Shown here: one piece after another, positions 8,557 to 18,231 of the stretch
Layout: the number at the start of each line of letters is the position of its first letter
Position numbering within the stretch: the stretch's first letter is position 1
Assembly: GCF_002150505.1 (NCBI RefSeq)
Contig: NZ_MSSV01000014.1
Coordinates: 62,001-126,000, forward strand
Source: Algoriphagus ratkowskyi
Lineage (GTDB): Bacteria > Bacteroidota > Bacteroidia > Cytophagales > Cyclobacteriaceae
Reading direction: 5' to 3'
Length of the DNA: 64,000 nucleotides
The notes under the pieces: generated by a model
Databases searched by the model: none
The model's input: the letters and a program-made list of their open reading frames with translations, nothing else
What the model was told of the DNA's origin: nothing
Program-made: the position numbers and the translations under genes

Positions 8557-9603
8557 CTACCATCCTCCTTCTGCTCTCGTGACTCTTTTTCCTACCTCAG
8601 AACTTTCAAATGAAGCTTCTATGATCTTCAATACGCTGATGGTCTGAGGTATGGTAATATCGAGGTTTGTGCCTTTTAAAATCGCGTCAGCGACATTCTG
8701 ATACAATATTCTATAATTTCCCGGCACAGTTTCGTAGGCCCTTGTTTCCTCACTGAGGAAAATTTTCCCCCAACTTTCCGCAGGTTCCACACCCCAAGCT
8801 GCTCCTTCTGGCTTATGCCCAAGCTTAAATTCAGCTTCCTGCACGTCTAAACCAAACTTTTGATAGGATCCTTTTTTTCCCAATAGCAAAAACTTCGGAG
8901 TAAGAACATTCACCAAAACTCCTGCAGTCACTCTAGCTTTCAGTGTGCCGTAATCCAAAACAATATCAAAATAATCGTCAGCCACCGCATCGGTTCTTTG
9001 TTTACGAATATCTGCCTGAATCCAATTAGGTACGCCAAAAAGCAACACTACTTGATCTATCAAATGCGAACCTAGATCGAAAGTAATTCCATTCCCTGAA
9101 ACATCCTTTTCCCTCCAATTATCAGAAATATCTGGACGGAATCGATCAAAATGAGATTCCAGATATACTAAATTGCCGAGATCACCTTCCCGCACTAATT
9201 TCTGTAAGGTCATAAAATCTCCATCGTAGCGACGGTTGTGAAAAACCGAGCAAATCAAGCCCTTCTCTTCAGCTAGCTCATGTAATTGCTCTGCTTCATG
9301 AGAAAAAATAGTCACTGGTTTATCTACCACTACATGTTTTCCTGCTTGAAGACATTGCATCGCCATCGGAAAGTGAAACTCGTTTGGCGTTGTGATCACA
9401 ATCAAATCTGCAGCATCAGCTTCCAATAAAGCATCCAAACTTCTGTAGGTAGTCACATCAGGATACAATTCTTCACAGCGATTGGTACTTCTCTCCACTG
9501 CCGCTACTAGCTGAAGGTCTGGACATACAGTGATCAGTGGTGCATGCATTTTCTCTGCTACGGAGCCAAAGCCAATAATGGCTGTTTTGATAGGACTGCT
9601 CAT
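8557..9603 (-). CDS. Gfo/Idh/MocA family NAD(P)-dependent oxidoreductase
   Basis: A 348-residue two-domain dehydrogenase: an N-terminal Rossmann domain (IGFGSVAEKMHAPLI), the conserved VVDKPVTI segment with the family's EKP-like lysine, and a C-terminal alpha/beta substrate domain (GNGITFDLGSHLIDQ). These enzymes oxidise or reduce hydroxyl groups of sugars, inositols or related compounds. It resembles the E. coli YdgJ subgroup; the substrate cannot be read from sequence. Its ATG overlaps the stop of the response regulator gene by 4 bases (9600-9603), so it is probably translationally coupled to that two-component system, which is unusual for a metabolic enzyme. Confidence 0.88.
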   Translation of the reverse strand: MSSPIKTAIIGFGSVAEKMHAPLITVCPDLQLVAAVERSTNRCEELYPDVTTYRSLDALLEADAADLIVITTPNEFHFPMAMQCLQAGKHVVVDKPVTIFSHEAEQLHELAEEKGLICSVFHNRRYDGDFMTLQKLVREGDLGNLVYLESHFDRFRPDISDNWREKDVSGNGITFDLGSHLIDQVVLLFGVPNWIQADIRKQRTDAVADDYFDIVLDYGTLKARVTAGVLVNVLTPKFLLLGKKGSYQKFGLDVQEAEFKLGHKPEGAAWGVEPAESWGKIFLSEETRAYETVPGNYRILYQNVADAILKGTNLDITIPQTISVLKIIEASFESSEVGKRVTRAEGGW

Positions 9604-10232
9604 GGATATAGGTTCATTTCGTGTGCTTTGTTCACCAGCTCAATTCGAGAACTGACCTGAAGCTTTTGATGGATATTTTTGCGATGAGTCTCAACTGTTT
9701 GCTTACTTAAATTTAGCATCAGGGCAATTTCCTTATTCTGGATACCATCTTTGATTAAATGTATGATTTCAGTTTCCCTGCGGGATAGCTTATACTTTAC
9801 GCGAAAAGCATCAAAATAAGCCCCTTGAAGCGCTTGCTTTTTCACCCGGTCAAAGTTCAGCACGTGCCTACCTTCAAAAACTTCATGGATGGTAAAAATC
9901 AATTCGTCTGGATCAGCATCTTTGAGGATAAAGGCATCAGCCCTTTGATCTATGCACTGCTTGTAGATTTTCTCTTCGTCATACATGGAAAGGATCACCA
10001 CCTTAAAATCAGGATGAATTTCCTTGCAATAATTCAGCACGCCAAATCCGTCCATTATGGGCATATTAAGATCTGTAAGTACGATATCTACCGGATTTTC
10101 GGAAATATAATCACAGAGTTCCTTACCATTTGGGAAGACCCCTACAACCGTAAGATCGTGTTCATCTTCTAGAATTCCTTCTATACCTTTCGCAAATAAT
10201 TTATGATCATCAGCAATGGCTATTCTGATCAT
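9600..10232 (-). CDS. Response regulator, NarL/LuxR (FixJ) family
   Basis: A 210-residue transcription factor. The N-terminal receiver domain has the acidic pocket (IADDH) and the phospho-acceptor Asp54 (VLTDLNMPIMDG). The C-terminal LuxR-type helix-turn-helix is SRRETEIIHLIKDGIQNKEIA...LSKQTVETHRKNI. The sensor kinase gene ends 57 bases upstream on the same strand and is the evident partner. The regulator overlaps the oxidoreductase gene downstream by 4 bases. Targets are unknown. Confidence 0.93.
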   Translation of the reverse strand: MIRIAIADDHKLFAKGIEGILEDEHDLTVVGVFPNGKELCDYISENPVDIVLTDLNMPIMDGFGVLNYCKEIHPDFKVVILSMYDEEKIYKQCIDQRADAFILKDADPDELIFTIHEVFEGRHVLNFDRVKKQALQGAYFDAFRVKYKLSRRETEIIHLIKDGIQNKEIALMLNLSKQTVETHRKNIHQKLQVSSRIELVNKAHEMNLYP

Positions 10233-10289
10233 GACTTGAGGGGAATTAGCATTTCAGGATTTATTAAATTCTAAAATATACCGTAAAAT

Positions 10290-11045
10290 CTAATTTGGCA
10301 AGGTTAAAGTGATTTCTGTGCCTTTTCCGATGATAGAAGTCAGTTCAAATCTTCCGCCTATGGTTTCCATTCTCTTTTTAAGATTGTACATCCCACTTCC
10401 ACTTGATCGTTGGGAAGAGTCGAATCCTTTCCCATAGTCGGTGATGATAATTTGTCTTTTATGCCCGCTTTCATACATTCTAATCAGGATTTTATCTGGT
10501 GAAGCATGCTTAATCACATTATTTAGCGATTCCTGAATTACTCGAATCAACACCAGTTTTTGATCTTTAGGTAAGTCGATAAGTTCAAAATTTGCTTCCA
10601 GAGAAGTTTCACAAAAGCCTGTTTTCTGTATTCTTGATAACTGCTGCTTTATGAATTCATTGATACTGACCGACTCCACCCAGTCTAGATTTAGTTGCTT
10701 AGATAGTCCACGCACCTCTTGTATTGCCTGACCGAGTATGTCTCTTCCTTCAGCTAGTTTTTCTGGCTTGATCGATCCAAAATTGAGTTTGGCGAGCGAA
10801 AGTAACTGACCAATATTGTCGTGAAGCTCCCTTCCTATATGAGTCAGGGTTTCTTGCTGTATTTCATTTTCTATATTCAGCAAAGTCTTTTCATGCTCAG
10901 ATTTGACCTGATCCATCTTTTGGAGGTTTTGTACCTGTCGTTGTCTGTGTAGTATGACCATGGCAATTACAAAGAACGACAAGAGAGCAGCCAGGAAAAT
11001 ACTCGCAATAATCATCGTAATAATGGTACTGCTTTCCTCAGACAT
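10290..11045 (-). CDS. Sensor histidine kinase, HisKA_3/NarX-like type
   Basis: A 251-residue membrane kinase with one N-terminal transmembrane helix (about residues 8-32), a coiled-coil linker, a HisKA_3 dimerisation domain with the phospho-accepting His75 (GRELHDNIGQLL) and a HATPase_c domain with N box (ESLNNVIKHA), DYGKGFD and GSGMYNLKKRME motifs. It has no periplasmic sensor domain of its own. Its start overlaps by 8 bases the end of the multi-pass membrane protein gene at 11038-11790, which is the likely sensory partner. The pair probably phosphorylates the response regulator at 9600-10232. Confidence 0.92.
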   Translation of the reverse strand: MSEESSTIITMIIASIFLAALLSFFVIAMVILHRQRQVQNLQKMDQVKSEHEKTLLNIENEIQQETLTHIGRELHDNIGQLLSLAKLNFGSIKPEKLAEGRDILGQAIQEVRGLSKQLNLDWVESVSINEFIKQQLSRIQKTGFCETSLEANFELIDLPKDQKLVLIRVIQESLNNVIKHASPDKILIRMYESGHKRQIIITDYGKGFDSSQRSSGSGMYNLKKRMETIGGRFELTSIIGKGTEITLTLPN

Positions 11046-11790
11046 AATTAGGCTCTCTTTCTAACTTCAGCTTTAGGCTATCGGTGGAATAAGATAACAA
11101 CATCGTTATCATTATAAATAACCATAAAATTGTATTGATGTAATTTAAAGATTTATATAGATCCATATTTTCTGCCCAAAGGTACTTTTGCGAAACTGTT
11201 TTGAGGAAAATCATTGAGTGATAAAAAAGGATAAATGTTACTTGCCAAAAAGATGCAAGTCGAAGTGGATTTGATTCTAGATAGCTATCATCGGTAATAA
11301 AGCTCATGAAATATAATCCACAAGAAATAAGTATAGAACCCGCAGCTATGGAAAAAATCAATGGCTGGCTTCCGTAGATAGGCTCAAATCCAAAACCCAC
11401 AATAAAAACACTTGTTCCTAAAAAGAAAAACATTAGCCAGTTGACAATTTTCTTTTTCCTTATAGACAAATAGGATTTCAAAAGATATAAAATCAATAGG
11501 GTAAGAAGCTGTTGATTAAAAATATTAAATACCCAGACATTATATTTTGGATTCTTGGTATTCCCCAGTAGTGCATTCACACTCCTTTTCATTTCAAAAT
11601 TGAAATTAGTATAAGCACCAAGATTTTCATAAAAAAAAGCCAGCAAGACAATTAAAAAAGGAAGCCAATACTTAATATCGGCTCTCTTATCTTTTGGTCC
11701 CCTAGAGATACAAAAGACTCCTATAATTAATATGAGGTCTAAGATTATCATATACCAACCTCCAAAGGCCTGGTAAAATCTACTGTCCAT
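11038..11790 (-). CDS. Multi-pass membrane protein, probable sensory partner of the kinase
   Basis: A 250-residue protein with about seven hydrophobic helices (for example IILDLILIIGVFCISRG, WLPFLIVLLAFFYENLGAY, WLMFFFLGTSVFIVGFGF and the C-terminal INTILWLFIMITMLLSY). I do not recognise a named family and see no retinal-binding lysine signature. It overlaps the kinase gene by 8 bases and starts 2 bases after the stop of the small protein gene at 11793-12203. The coupling suggests that it senses a membrane or extracellular cue for the kinase; this is an inference from position only. Confidence 0.7.
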   Translation of the reverse strand: MDSRFYQAFGGWYMIILDLILIIGVFCISRGPKDKRADIKYWLPFLIVLLAFFYENLGAYTNFNFEMKRSVNALLGNTKNPKYNVWVFNIFNQQLLTLLILYLLKSYLSIRKKKIVNWLMFFFLGTSVFIVGFGFEPIYGSQPLIFSIAAGSILISCGLYFMSFITDDSYLESNPLRLASFWQVTFILFYHSMIFLKTVSQKYLWAENMDLYKSLNYINTILWLFIMITMLLSYSTDSLKLKLEREPNYV

Positions 11791-11792
11791 TC

Positions 11793-12203
11793 TTAATTCA
11801 CTGTAGGGTCTGGATCACATGTTGGAGGGCATTGCTTTCCATGATTTTCAAAATCACCTGCTCCCGGATCACCTGACCTCTCCATAAAATCCAAATCCTC
11901 CACTTGATCCCCTTCTAAATTAGCGGCTGACATGACTAATGTGATTAATCCATCATATGCCTCTGGATTATCAGGAAAATATTCTTTTGCAAGTTCAGTA
12001 GTGTATTCTCCAAAGTAAAATTTGATTCCTCCCGTAGTAGGATCTGACTTTTCCAATAACTTTTCTATAGTAGTTCTATCAAAAAAAATCCACTTTGTTT
12101 GGTCGATTACATTTCCATTTTGATTGGTGGCTGTTCTTCCGCTTCTCACCTCTGCATCATACTTTTTTCTCATCGCCTCTAGGGCCTCTCGGCTGATTCT
12201 CAT
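11793..12203 (-). CDS. Small conserved protein at the head of the two-component unit
   Basis: A 136-residue soluble, acidic protein with no signal peptide or membrane segment. The N-terminal half is basic and helical (ISREALEAMRKKYDAEV), and includes WIFFDRTTIEKLLEK. The C-terminus is Gly/Asp/Pro rich with two cysteines (HGKQCPPTCDPDPTVN). I do not recognise its domain. It is the first gene of a five-gene leftward unit and lies 2 bases before the membrane protein gene, so it is likely to belong functionally to the signalling system. Confidence 0.65.
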   Translation of the reverse strand: MRISREALEAMRKKYDAEVRSGRTATNQNGNVIDQTKWIFFDRTTIEKLLEKSDPTTGGIKFYFGEYTTELAKEYFPDNPEAYDGLITLVMSAANLEGDQVEDLDFMERSGDPGAGDFENHGKQCPPTCDPDPTVN

Positions 12204-12295
12204 AATAAAAGTCCTTTATAAAAGTTTGAAATAGGTTTTATACTTAGTTAAATATTCTCCAAAAGATACAAACTTTCCCGCTTAATGGGTAATAA

Positions 12296-12326
12296 AAAAG
12301 GGGTGGGATACGATCCCACCCCTTTT
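12296..12326 (-). terminator. Terminator downstream of secDF
   Basis: A 14-bp perfect stem (AAAAGGGGTGGGAT / ATCCCACCCCTTTT) with a 3-base loop, 24 bases after the secDF stop. On the minus strand it ends in TTTTTTATT. Confidence 0.92.
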
Positions 12327-12350
12327 AGATTTTTATAAACTAGAAATCAT

Positions 12351-15320
12351 TTAAGCCAATTTCTTTTCTTCAATTGCTTTATCACTTTCCAATTCACGCT
12401 TCATCAAATCCACTACTATTGGAGTAGCGATATATATAGACGAGTATGTACCTACTAGAATTCCTATAAACAAGGCGAAAGAGAAACCTCTCAACACTTC
12501 ACCACCGAAAATCAACAATACTATAACCACAACCAATGTCGTAAATGAAGTAATCAAAGTACGCCCAAGGGTCTGATTTATAGCATCGTTAAATAATTTT
12601 ACTAATCTATTTGTCCCTTTATTCTCGATATTCTCACGAATACGGTCAAACACAATCACGGTATCGTTAATAGAATAACCGATCACAGTCAACACTGCCG
12701 CAATAAATACCTGATCAATCTCAAACGTAGCTCCAAATGCACTTGCGATAGCAAAAGCTGCAATTACAAATAAGGTATCGTGTATCAACGAGATGATTGC
12801 AGCGAGTGAATATTGCCACTTACGGAATCTTAACAAGATGTATAAGAAGATCGCAACCAAGGCTACAATCATTGCCTCTAATGAAGATGCTTTGATGTCA
12901 TCCGCAACGGTAGCTCCTACTTTAGACGAACCTGTAATAGCGAATTGACCAGCAGCTAATGACTCAGCATCATTTGTAAAGGTTAATCCGGTCACTGCAG
13001 CAATTCCTTCTTTTACTCTACTCTCTACTTCAAGGTTAGAGGCAGCGTCATCCTCATTTACCAAGTAAGAAGTGGTTACTTTCAATGTATTGTTAGAACC
13101 GTAAGTTTTCACTTCTACAGATCCATCAAATTCTCTGTCCAAACCTGATTTCAAATCAGAAGCGGCCATTGGCTCGTCAAAAGCAACAATATATGAGCGA
13201 CCTCCTGTAAAGTCAACTCCAAATTTCAATCCGTTTACTGCAGCGATGCCTAAACCAATCACAATAATAGAAGTAGAAATCAAGTAAGCCACTTTTCTTT
13301 TTGCCAAGAAATCAAAGCTTAATCCACTCAATGCATTTTTAGCAAAAGGAGTAGCAAAGCTGATTGAACTGTTATCGCCTTTTTTGCTCATCCATGACAC
13401 TATCACTCTGGTGATAAATACGGAAGAGAAGAAAGAAGATGCGATACCGATCATCAACACGATTGCAAAACCTTTTACTGGGCCTTGACCTAATGCGAAT
13501 AGGATCGCTCCTGTAAGGAAAGTGGTTACGTTTGAATCGAGAATCGCAGAAAATGCTTTATTGTAACCTGCATTGATCGCAGCTATCAAACTTACACCAT
13601 TGCGAAGTTCTTCTTTAATACGTTCGAATATCAAAACGTTCGCATCAATAGACATACCTATAGTCAATACGATACCTGCAATACCTGGTAAAGTCAACGC
13701 AGTACCTAGCTGAGCTAGAATTCCTAAGATGAAGAAGATGTTGAAAACAAGTGCTGCAATAGCAACAAATCCACCTTTAGCATAATAAGCAATCATGAAC
13801 AGAACCACGATCACTAAACCTGAAACCATGGAGAGTAAACCTTGATTCAAGGCTTCTTTACCCAAAGTTGGACCGATAATGCTTTCTTCTACAATCTGAG
13901 TAGGTGCTGGAAGAGAACCTGACTTAAGGATATTAGCCAAATCCTGAGCTTCCTGTAAAGAGAAGTTCCCAGAGATTTCAGACTGACCAGTTGGGATCTC
14001 TCCATTTACTACTGGAGCGGTATATACATAGTCATCTAGAACTACAGCGATTCTTCTTCCGATATTCTCAGAAGTTAATTTTCTCCATTTTCTAGCGCCT
14101 TCTGCATTCATTTGCATAGATACAGCAGGTCTTGATGTTTGATCCAATACCTGGCGGGCATCCGTCACCACATCACCTTCAAGTGGAGCTTCTTCAGTTC
14201 CTCTTTCAGCTTGGATAGCGAATAACTCCAAAGTCTCAGAGCCATCTTCCGCTTTGAAAGGCTTCACTGCCCAAAGTAATTTGATATCTCTAGGAAGCAA
14301 TGATTTATAATCCGCATTTTTCAAAATACGGTTGATCGCCATCGTGTCACGAAGCTCGTATGCCAAACCATAATTAGGCTTAAGTAAGCTAAACAAAGGC
14401 GAAACATTATTAGCAGCAGCATTGCTAGGATCGATCTCAGCCAGTTGCTTTTCTAAAGCATTTCTCAAAGAGTCTTCTCCTGTAAGTGCTTCAGTAGCTA
14501 CCGTGTCAGCAGAAGCAGTATCAGTAGTTCTGTTTGCAGATACCCAAGCATTATTTACAGCTTCAAGTGCTGAACCGATTTCGTTTACTTCTACTACTTG
14601 CCAGAACTGTAGTTTGGCTACACCCTGAAGTAAGTTTCTAACTCTTTCTTGATTGTCCACACCTGGCAATTCGATCTGAATACGACCAGAACCTTGGATT
14701 CTTTGAATGTTAGGCTGTGAAGTACCAAATCTATCTATACGAGTTCTAAGGATGTTGAACGAACGTTCGATCGCATTCTCAATTTCATTATCAATGATGT
14801 CAATGATCTCTGAATCAGAAGATTCCAACGAAATACGACCTCTGTTGGCTGCAGTAGCGAAAATACTGCTAAGCTTTTTGCCTGAAGTATTTTTCTGCCA
14901 AGACGCATAAAATAGATCTACATATTTAGTAGAAGATGTTTTTGCCGCTTCTTTAGCTTCTTCTACCGAATTATTGAATGCAACATCTTTGGGATTGCCA
15001 GCAAGTCCTTTAACGATCTCCACAGGTGAAACTGCCAAAGTCACATGCATACCGCCTTGAAGGTCAAGGCCCAATCCAAGTTCAGTTTCTTTTACCTCCT
15101 GGAAAGTATAATCAGCACCTAAGAAGTTGTAAACTGGAGCTCTCCAGATGGAATCTAGATAGCTTTGTCTTTTTGAGAAATCCACGTTTCCAGACGCATC
15201 AGTTGCGTATTCCTGGGCTTTTTCCTGGATATTATTTGATACAAATGTGAATGACAGATAGTACAAGCATAATGCTGTAACGATCACTGTCAAAAACACA
15301 ATGACACCTTTGTTTTGCAT
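12351..15320 (-). CDS. secDF: Protein translocase subunit SecDF (fused SecD and SecF)
   Basis: A 989-residue inner-membrane protein that uses the proton gradient to help SecYEG move proteins across the membrane. SecD half: an N-terminal membrane helix, the GLDLQGGMHVTL motif near residue 70, a long periplasmic head region with an RTRIDRFGTSQPNIQ segment, and five helices with GMSIDANVLIFERIKEE. SecF half from about residue 690: GLKFGVDFTGGRSYIVAF, a small periplasmic domain, then helices with GYSINDTVIVFDRIREN. The D(A/D)NV...FERI and NDTVIVFDRI signatures of both halves are intact. Fusion into one chain is common in Bacteroidota. It is monocistronic with a strong terminator. Confidence 0.97.
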   Translation of the reverse strand: MQNKGVIVFLTVIVTALCLYYLSFTFVSNNIQEKAQEYATDASGNVDFSKRQSYLDSIWRAPVYNFLGADYTFQEVKETELGLGLDLQGGMHVTLAVSPVEIVKGLAGNPKDVAFNNSVEEAKEAAKTSSTKYVDLFYASWQKNTSGKKLSSIFATAANRGRISLESSDSEIIDIIDNEIENAIERSFNILRTRIDRFGTSQPNIQRIQGSGRIQIELPGVDNQERVRNLLQGVAKLQFWQVVEVNEIGSALEAVNNAWVSANRTTDTASADTVATEALTGEDSLRNALEKQLAEIDPSNAAANNVSPLFSLLKPNYGLAYELRDTMAINRILKNADYKSLLPRDIKLLWAVKPFKAEDGSETLELFAIQAERGTEEAPLEGDVVTDARQVLDQTSRPAVSMQMNAEGARKWRKLTSENIGRRIAVVLDDYVYTAPVVNGEIPTGQSEISGNFSLQEAQDLANILKSGSLPAPTQIVEESIIGPTLGKEALNQGLLSMVSGLVIVVLFMIAYYAKGGFVAIAALVFNIFFILGILAQLGTALTLPGIAGIVLTIGMSIDANVLIFERIKEELRNGVSLIAAINAGYNKAFSAILDSNVTTFLTGAILFALGQGPVKGFAIVLMIGIASSFFSSVFITRVIVSWMSKKGDNSSISFATPFAKNALSGLSFDFLAKRKVAYLISTSIIVIGLGIAAVNGLKFGVDFTGGRSYIVAFDEPMAASDLKSGLDREFDGSVEVKTYGSNNTLKVTTSYLVNEDDAASNLEVESRVKEGIAAVTGLTFTNDAESLAAGQFAITGSSKVGATVADDIKASSLEAMIVALVAIFLYILLRFRKWQYSLAAIISLIHDTLFVIAAFAIASAFGATFEIDQVFIAAVLTVIGYSINDTVIVFDRIRENIENKGTNRLVKLFNDAINQTLGRTLITSFTTLVVVIVLLIFGGEVLRGFSFALFIGILVGTYSSIYIATPIVVDLMKRELESDKAIEEKKLA

Positions 15321-15412
15321 GAGAAATAGAAATTATTAATTGATTGTAAATACAGATTGAAGGCCTATCTACTAGTCAGATAAGCACTTAGAAATTCGGA
15401 AATGAATTGGGA

Positions 15413-15778
15413 TCAGGGCCCTTTGGTAGATATTATTCGCTCAAAAAGTATTTCTACGAGCTGGTTGGGCTGAACAACAGTAGTTGCTTTAGTGATGAAA
15501 GTTGATCCTTCAAAACTTATTATATCATGAATAAGATAAAGAATGCTGTGTGATACATTTACTACAAAGGGCACTACTGCATCTACTGCTACAGTCAAAA
15601 AAGTTTGATTCTGATCAGTTGAAGAAGCTTTATCTTGGTTTTCGACTTTAACTACTTCGCTGTTTTCAGGAATATATTCTACGCTGGAAATAAACAAACA
15701 TAACAGCAATGCCAGCATCACCGTGAGGCGTTGTTGGAACAAGTTGCTATTTCGTTTAGTTGCTTTCATGCGGCGCAA
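15413..15778 (-). CDS. Small hypothetical protein with one N-terminal membrane segment
   Basis: A 121-residue protein. A basic start is followed by a hydrophobic helix (LTVMLALLLCLFISSVEYI, about residues 18-36), then a polar linker and a second weakly hydrophobic stretch (LTVAVDAVVPFVVNVSHSILYLIHDIISF). It may be an inner-membrane anchored or secreted protein. A second possible start lies at 15769. It lies between udk and secDF on the same strand, 92 bases before the secDF start. I do not recognise a family. Confidence 0.55.
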   Translation of the reverse strand: MRRMKATKRNSNLFQQRLTVMLALLLCLFISSVEYIPENSEVVKVENQDKASSTDQNQTFLTVAVDAVVPFVVNVSHSILYLIHDIISFEGSTFITKATTVVQPNQLVEILFERIISTKGP

Positions 15779-15891
15779 ATATAGCCATTTATTTAAAAGG
15801 AGTGTTTCTCCTCTCAGATTTTCTAATTTTCGAACTCATAATCAGCATATTTAATTAAAAATCAGCCGAATATCATTGGGAACAATTAATA

Positions 15892-16509
15892 TCAAGCATT
15901 CTTTGCTCTCAAATAGGTACGAATGACCTCTAGTGCTTTATCGAAATTGTGATTATTTGGCACAATTAAATCCGCGTCATTCATAAATGGCTTGATGTAT
16001 TTCTCATAGGTAGGCATCACATGTTGCTCATATCGATAAAGCACATCATCCAAATCATATCCTCGCTCTACTTTGTCTCGGATGATTCTTCGTTTTAGTT
16101 TGATATGATCTTTGGCATCAATGAAAATTTTCAGATCAAGCAGACTTGCCAATTCTGGATAATACAATACAAAAATACCTTCGACCACAACCACTGGGGC
16201 AGAATTGAAAGTTAACATTTTCGGCTTTTTAGAAGCATTATTGAAGGTATATTCTTCTCGCTGAACTGTCTCTCCCGACTGGATTTTACGGATATCAGCA
16301 GCATATTCTTCAAAATCTAAACTTTCTGGCCTGTCGAAATTATGAACCCCATGTTCGTCGATTGGTTGCATTTCTCGTGGCTTGTAATAATTGTCCTGAG
16401 AAATCAGACAAACCTCCCCATCATCGAAAGAACTCAGCAGTCGCTCTAAAAAAAGTGTTTTTCCTGATGCAGATCCGCCCGTGATACCGACGATGAATGG
16501 TTTTTTCAT
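15892..16509 (-). CDS. udk: Uridine kinase
   Basis: A 205-residue P-loop kinase that phosphorylates uridine and cytidine to UMP and CMP in the pyrimidine salvage pathway. It has a Walker A motif (GITGGSASGKT), the QDNYYK substrate loop, the HNFDRPESLDFEEY segment and VVVEGIFVLYYPEL, all characteristic of Udk. Length matches the family. It lies 37 bases downstream of rdgB on the same strand, so the two nucleotide-metabolism genes probably form a small operon. Confidence 0.95.
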   Translation of the reverse strand: MKKPFIVGITGGSASGKTLFLERLLSSFDDGEVCLISQDNYYKPREMQPIDEHGVHNFDRPESLDFEEYAADIRKIQSGETVQREEYTFNNASKKPKMLTFNSAPVVVVEGIFVLYYPELASLLDLKIFIDAKDHIKLKRRIIRDKVERGYDLDDVLYRYEQHVMPTYEKYIKPFMNDADLIVPNNHNFDKALEVIRTYLRAKNA

Positions 16510-16546
16510 GGAGCAAAGTTAACCTGAAATTATTTTTTAAACAGAA

Positions 16547-17122
16547 TTATCTATGGCTAAGAAAGGTAATAAGCTCACTCACTGCTTTTCCTCTGTGAGA
16601 GATCCGGTTTTTTTCTCCCATGCTCAATTCTGCAAATGACCTAGAATCACCTACTGGACAAAAGACTGGATCATAGCCAAATCCTCCATTCCCAGTTCTG
16701 ACCTTTAATATTTCACCTTCCGCCACTCCTTCAAATTTGTATTCCTCATCACCTAAAAGGAGCGCAATAACCGTTTTAAACCTACCTGTTCGGATAGAAG
16801 AATTCTCCAGATTTTTGAGTAAGAGATTTATATTTCGCTCATCGCTTCTAGGCTCTCCTGCATACCTACCAGAATAAACACCTGGCGCACCTTCCAGTGC
16901 ATCCACTTCCAATCCAGTATCATCTGCAAAGCAATCCACACCAAAATGTTCCTTCACATATCTGGCTTTCTGAAAAGCATTATGTTCCAATGTGTCACCA
17001 GTTTCAGGAAGTTCATTCGAGCAGCCAATATCTTTAAGAGAAACTATTTCAAAGCTATCGCCGAGAGCAGCTTTCACTTCTTCGATTTTCTTGGGGTTAT
17101 TAGTAGCAAAGCAAATTTTCAT
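16547..17122 (-). CDS. rdgB: Non-canonical purine NTP pyrophosphatase RdgB/HAM1
   Basis: A 191-residue house-cleaning enzyme that hydrolyses XTP, dITP and ITP to the monophosphates, keeping these bases out of DNA and RNA. Typical segments are visible: FATNNPKKIEEVK at the N-terminus, PETGDTLEHNAFQKAR, the FADDTGLEVDALEGAPGVYSGRYAG motif region and GFGYDPVF near the C-terminus, followed by the SHRGKA end. The ATG at 17120-17122 gives a start directly at the first beta strand. Confidence 0.96.
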   Translation of the reverse strand: MKICFATNNPKKIEEVKAALGDSFEIVSLKDIGCSNELPETGDTLEHNAFQKARYVKEHFGVDCFADDTGLEVDALEGAPGVYSGRYAGEPRSDERNINLLLKNLENSSIRTGRFKTVIALLLGDEEYKFEGVAEGEILKVRTGNGGFGYDPVFCPVGDSRSFAELSMGEKNRISHRGKAVSELITFLSHR

Positions 17123-17409
17123 AGCTCAAAAATAGCGTTTAATGATCATCAGTACGATACCTTTTGACAAAAATTGAGAGGTATACCAGCAATCATTTAT
17201 CTTGAATTATTTCAGCCATACCTCATTCTAAAATTTGTCGGTAGTAAACCAAATATTTTCGTTCAAATAAAGCTGAGAGATATACATAGTCTAGCTTCAT
17301 GAAAAACAAAAAAATATGTTCTCTGCGAAAACCTACTCGAACACTGCGGTTAAAATCTTCATCTAAAAAAGAATCTAGTATTTTCGTACTCCAAATTAGC
17401 ATCAAACTC

Positions 17410-17976
17410 ATGAAGAAAATTACCATTTATTGCGGTTCCCGAAAAGGAGAGAATAAAGTATATGAAACAGGTGCGCGAGCACTAGCTCAAGAAATGATTA
17501 AACGAGACCATTCACTGGTCTATGGAGCAGGAAGAGTTGGATTGATGGGTGTGATTGCTGATGAAATGCTATCAGCTGGAAAAGAAGTGCTGGGAATCAT
17601 TCCACAGAAACTCGTAGATCGAGAAGTGGCTCACCGTGGTTGTACCGAGCTGATCATAGTAGAAACAATGAGAGATCGCAAATGGCTGATGGCAGAGCGC
17701 GGCGACGCATTCATAGCCATGCCTGGAGGAATTGGAACATTTGAAGAACTTTTCGAAATAATGACTCTGAATCAACTTCACTACATACAAAAGCCATTGG
17801 CACTCTATAATGTAAATGGCTATTATGATAAACTGATTGATTTTTTGAACCACGCGATGAAGGAGGGATTTATGTATCCTGAGCAAGAAGAATTACTCAT
17901 TATCTCAGATGATCCTTCAGATTTGCTAGATAAGATTGAAGCCTATGAGGCAAGACGACCTTCGGATTGGGGGTAA
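17410..17976 (+). CDS. LOG-family protein (TIGR00730 type; nucleoside 5'-monophosphate phosphoribohydrolase)
   Basis: A 188-residue Rossmann-like protein with the LOG signature PGGIGTFEE at about residues 105-113 and the upstream R/E pattern (TMRDRKWLM), which binds nucleotide monophosphates. Family members split N6-modified AMP (cytokinin ribotides) or AMP/CMP into free base and ribose 5-phosphate. Physiological substrate in bacteria is often unclear. The in-frame ATG at 17299 would add a 37-residue basic extension without family similarity, so the ATG at 17410 is chosen, directly before KKITIYCGSR. Confidence 0.92.
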   Translation: MKKITIYCGSRKGENKVYETGARALAQEMIKRDHSLVYGAGRVGLMGVIADEMLSAGKEVLGIIPQKLVDREVAHRGCTELIIVETMRDRKWLMAERGDAFIAMPGGIGTFEELFEIMTLNQLHYIQKPLALYNVNGYYDKLIDFLNHAMKEGFMYPEQEELLIISDDPSDLLDKIEAYEARRPSDWG

Positions 17977-18231
17977 TGATCGATGTCTGGAGTTAGATGT
18001 CCTATGTTCTCAGCACATTGCAATTTTCGCAAAAACTGTAAGATGTAAAAAGTATCAAATAAAATTAAGAGGTGACAAAAACAACAGCGAATCTGCCAAC
18101 CTTCTATTAATGAATGTCAAATGAAGAATCTCGAATAATGAAATGAGGTCAAAACATCGGGCCACCGACACCCAGCATAAAACATTATTTAACCCTATCC
18201 TATAAAAATAATTTCTTAATATTGCGGAGCA

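Noticed and set aside
11038..11790. Microbial rhodopsin
   Set aside because: It has about seven helices, but no conserved retinal-binding lysine motif in the last helix and no rhodopsin signature. The same holds for 63111-63761.
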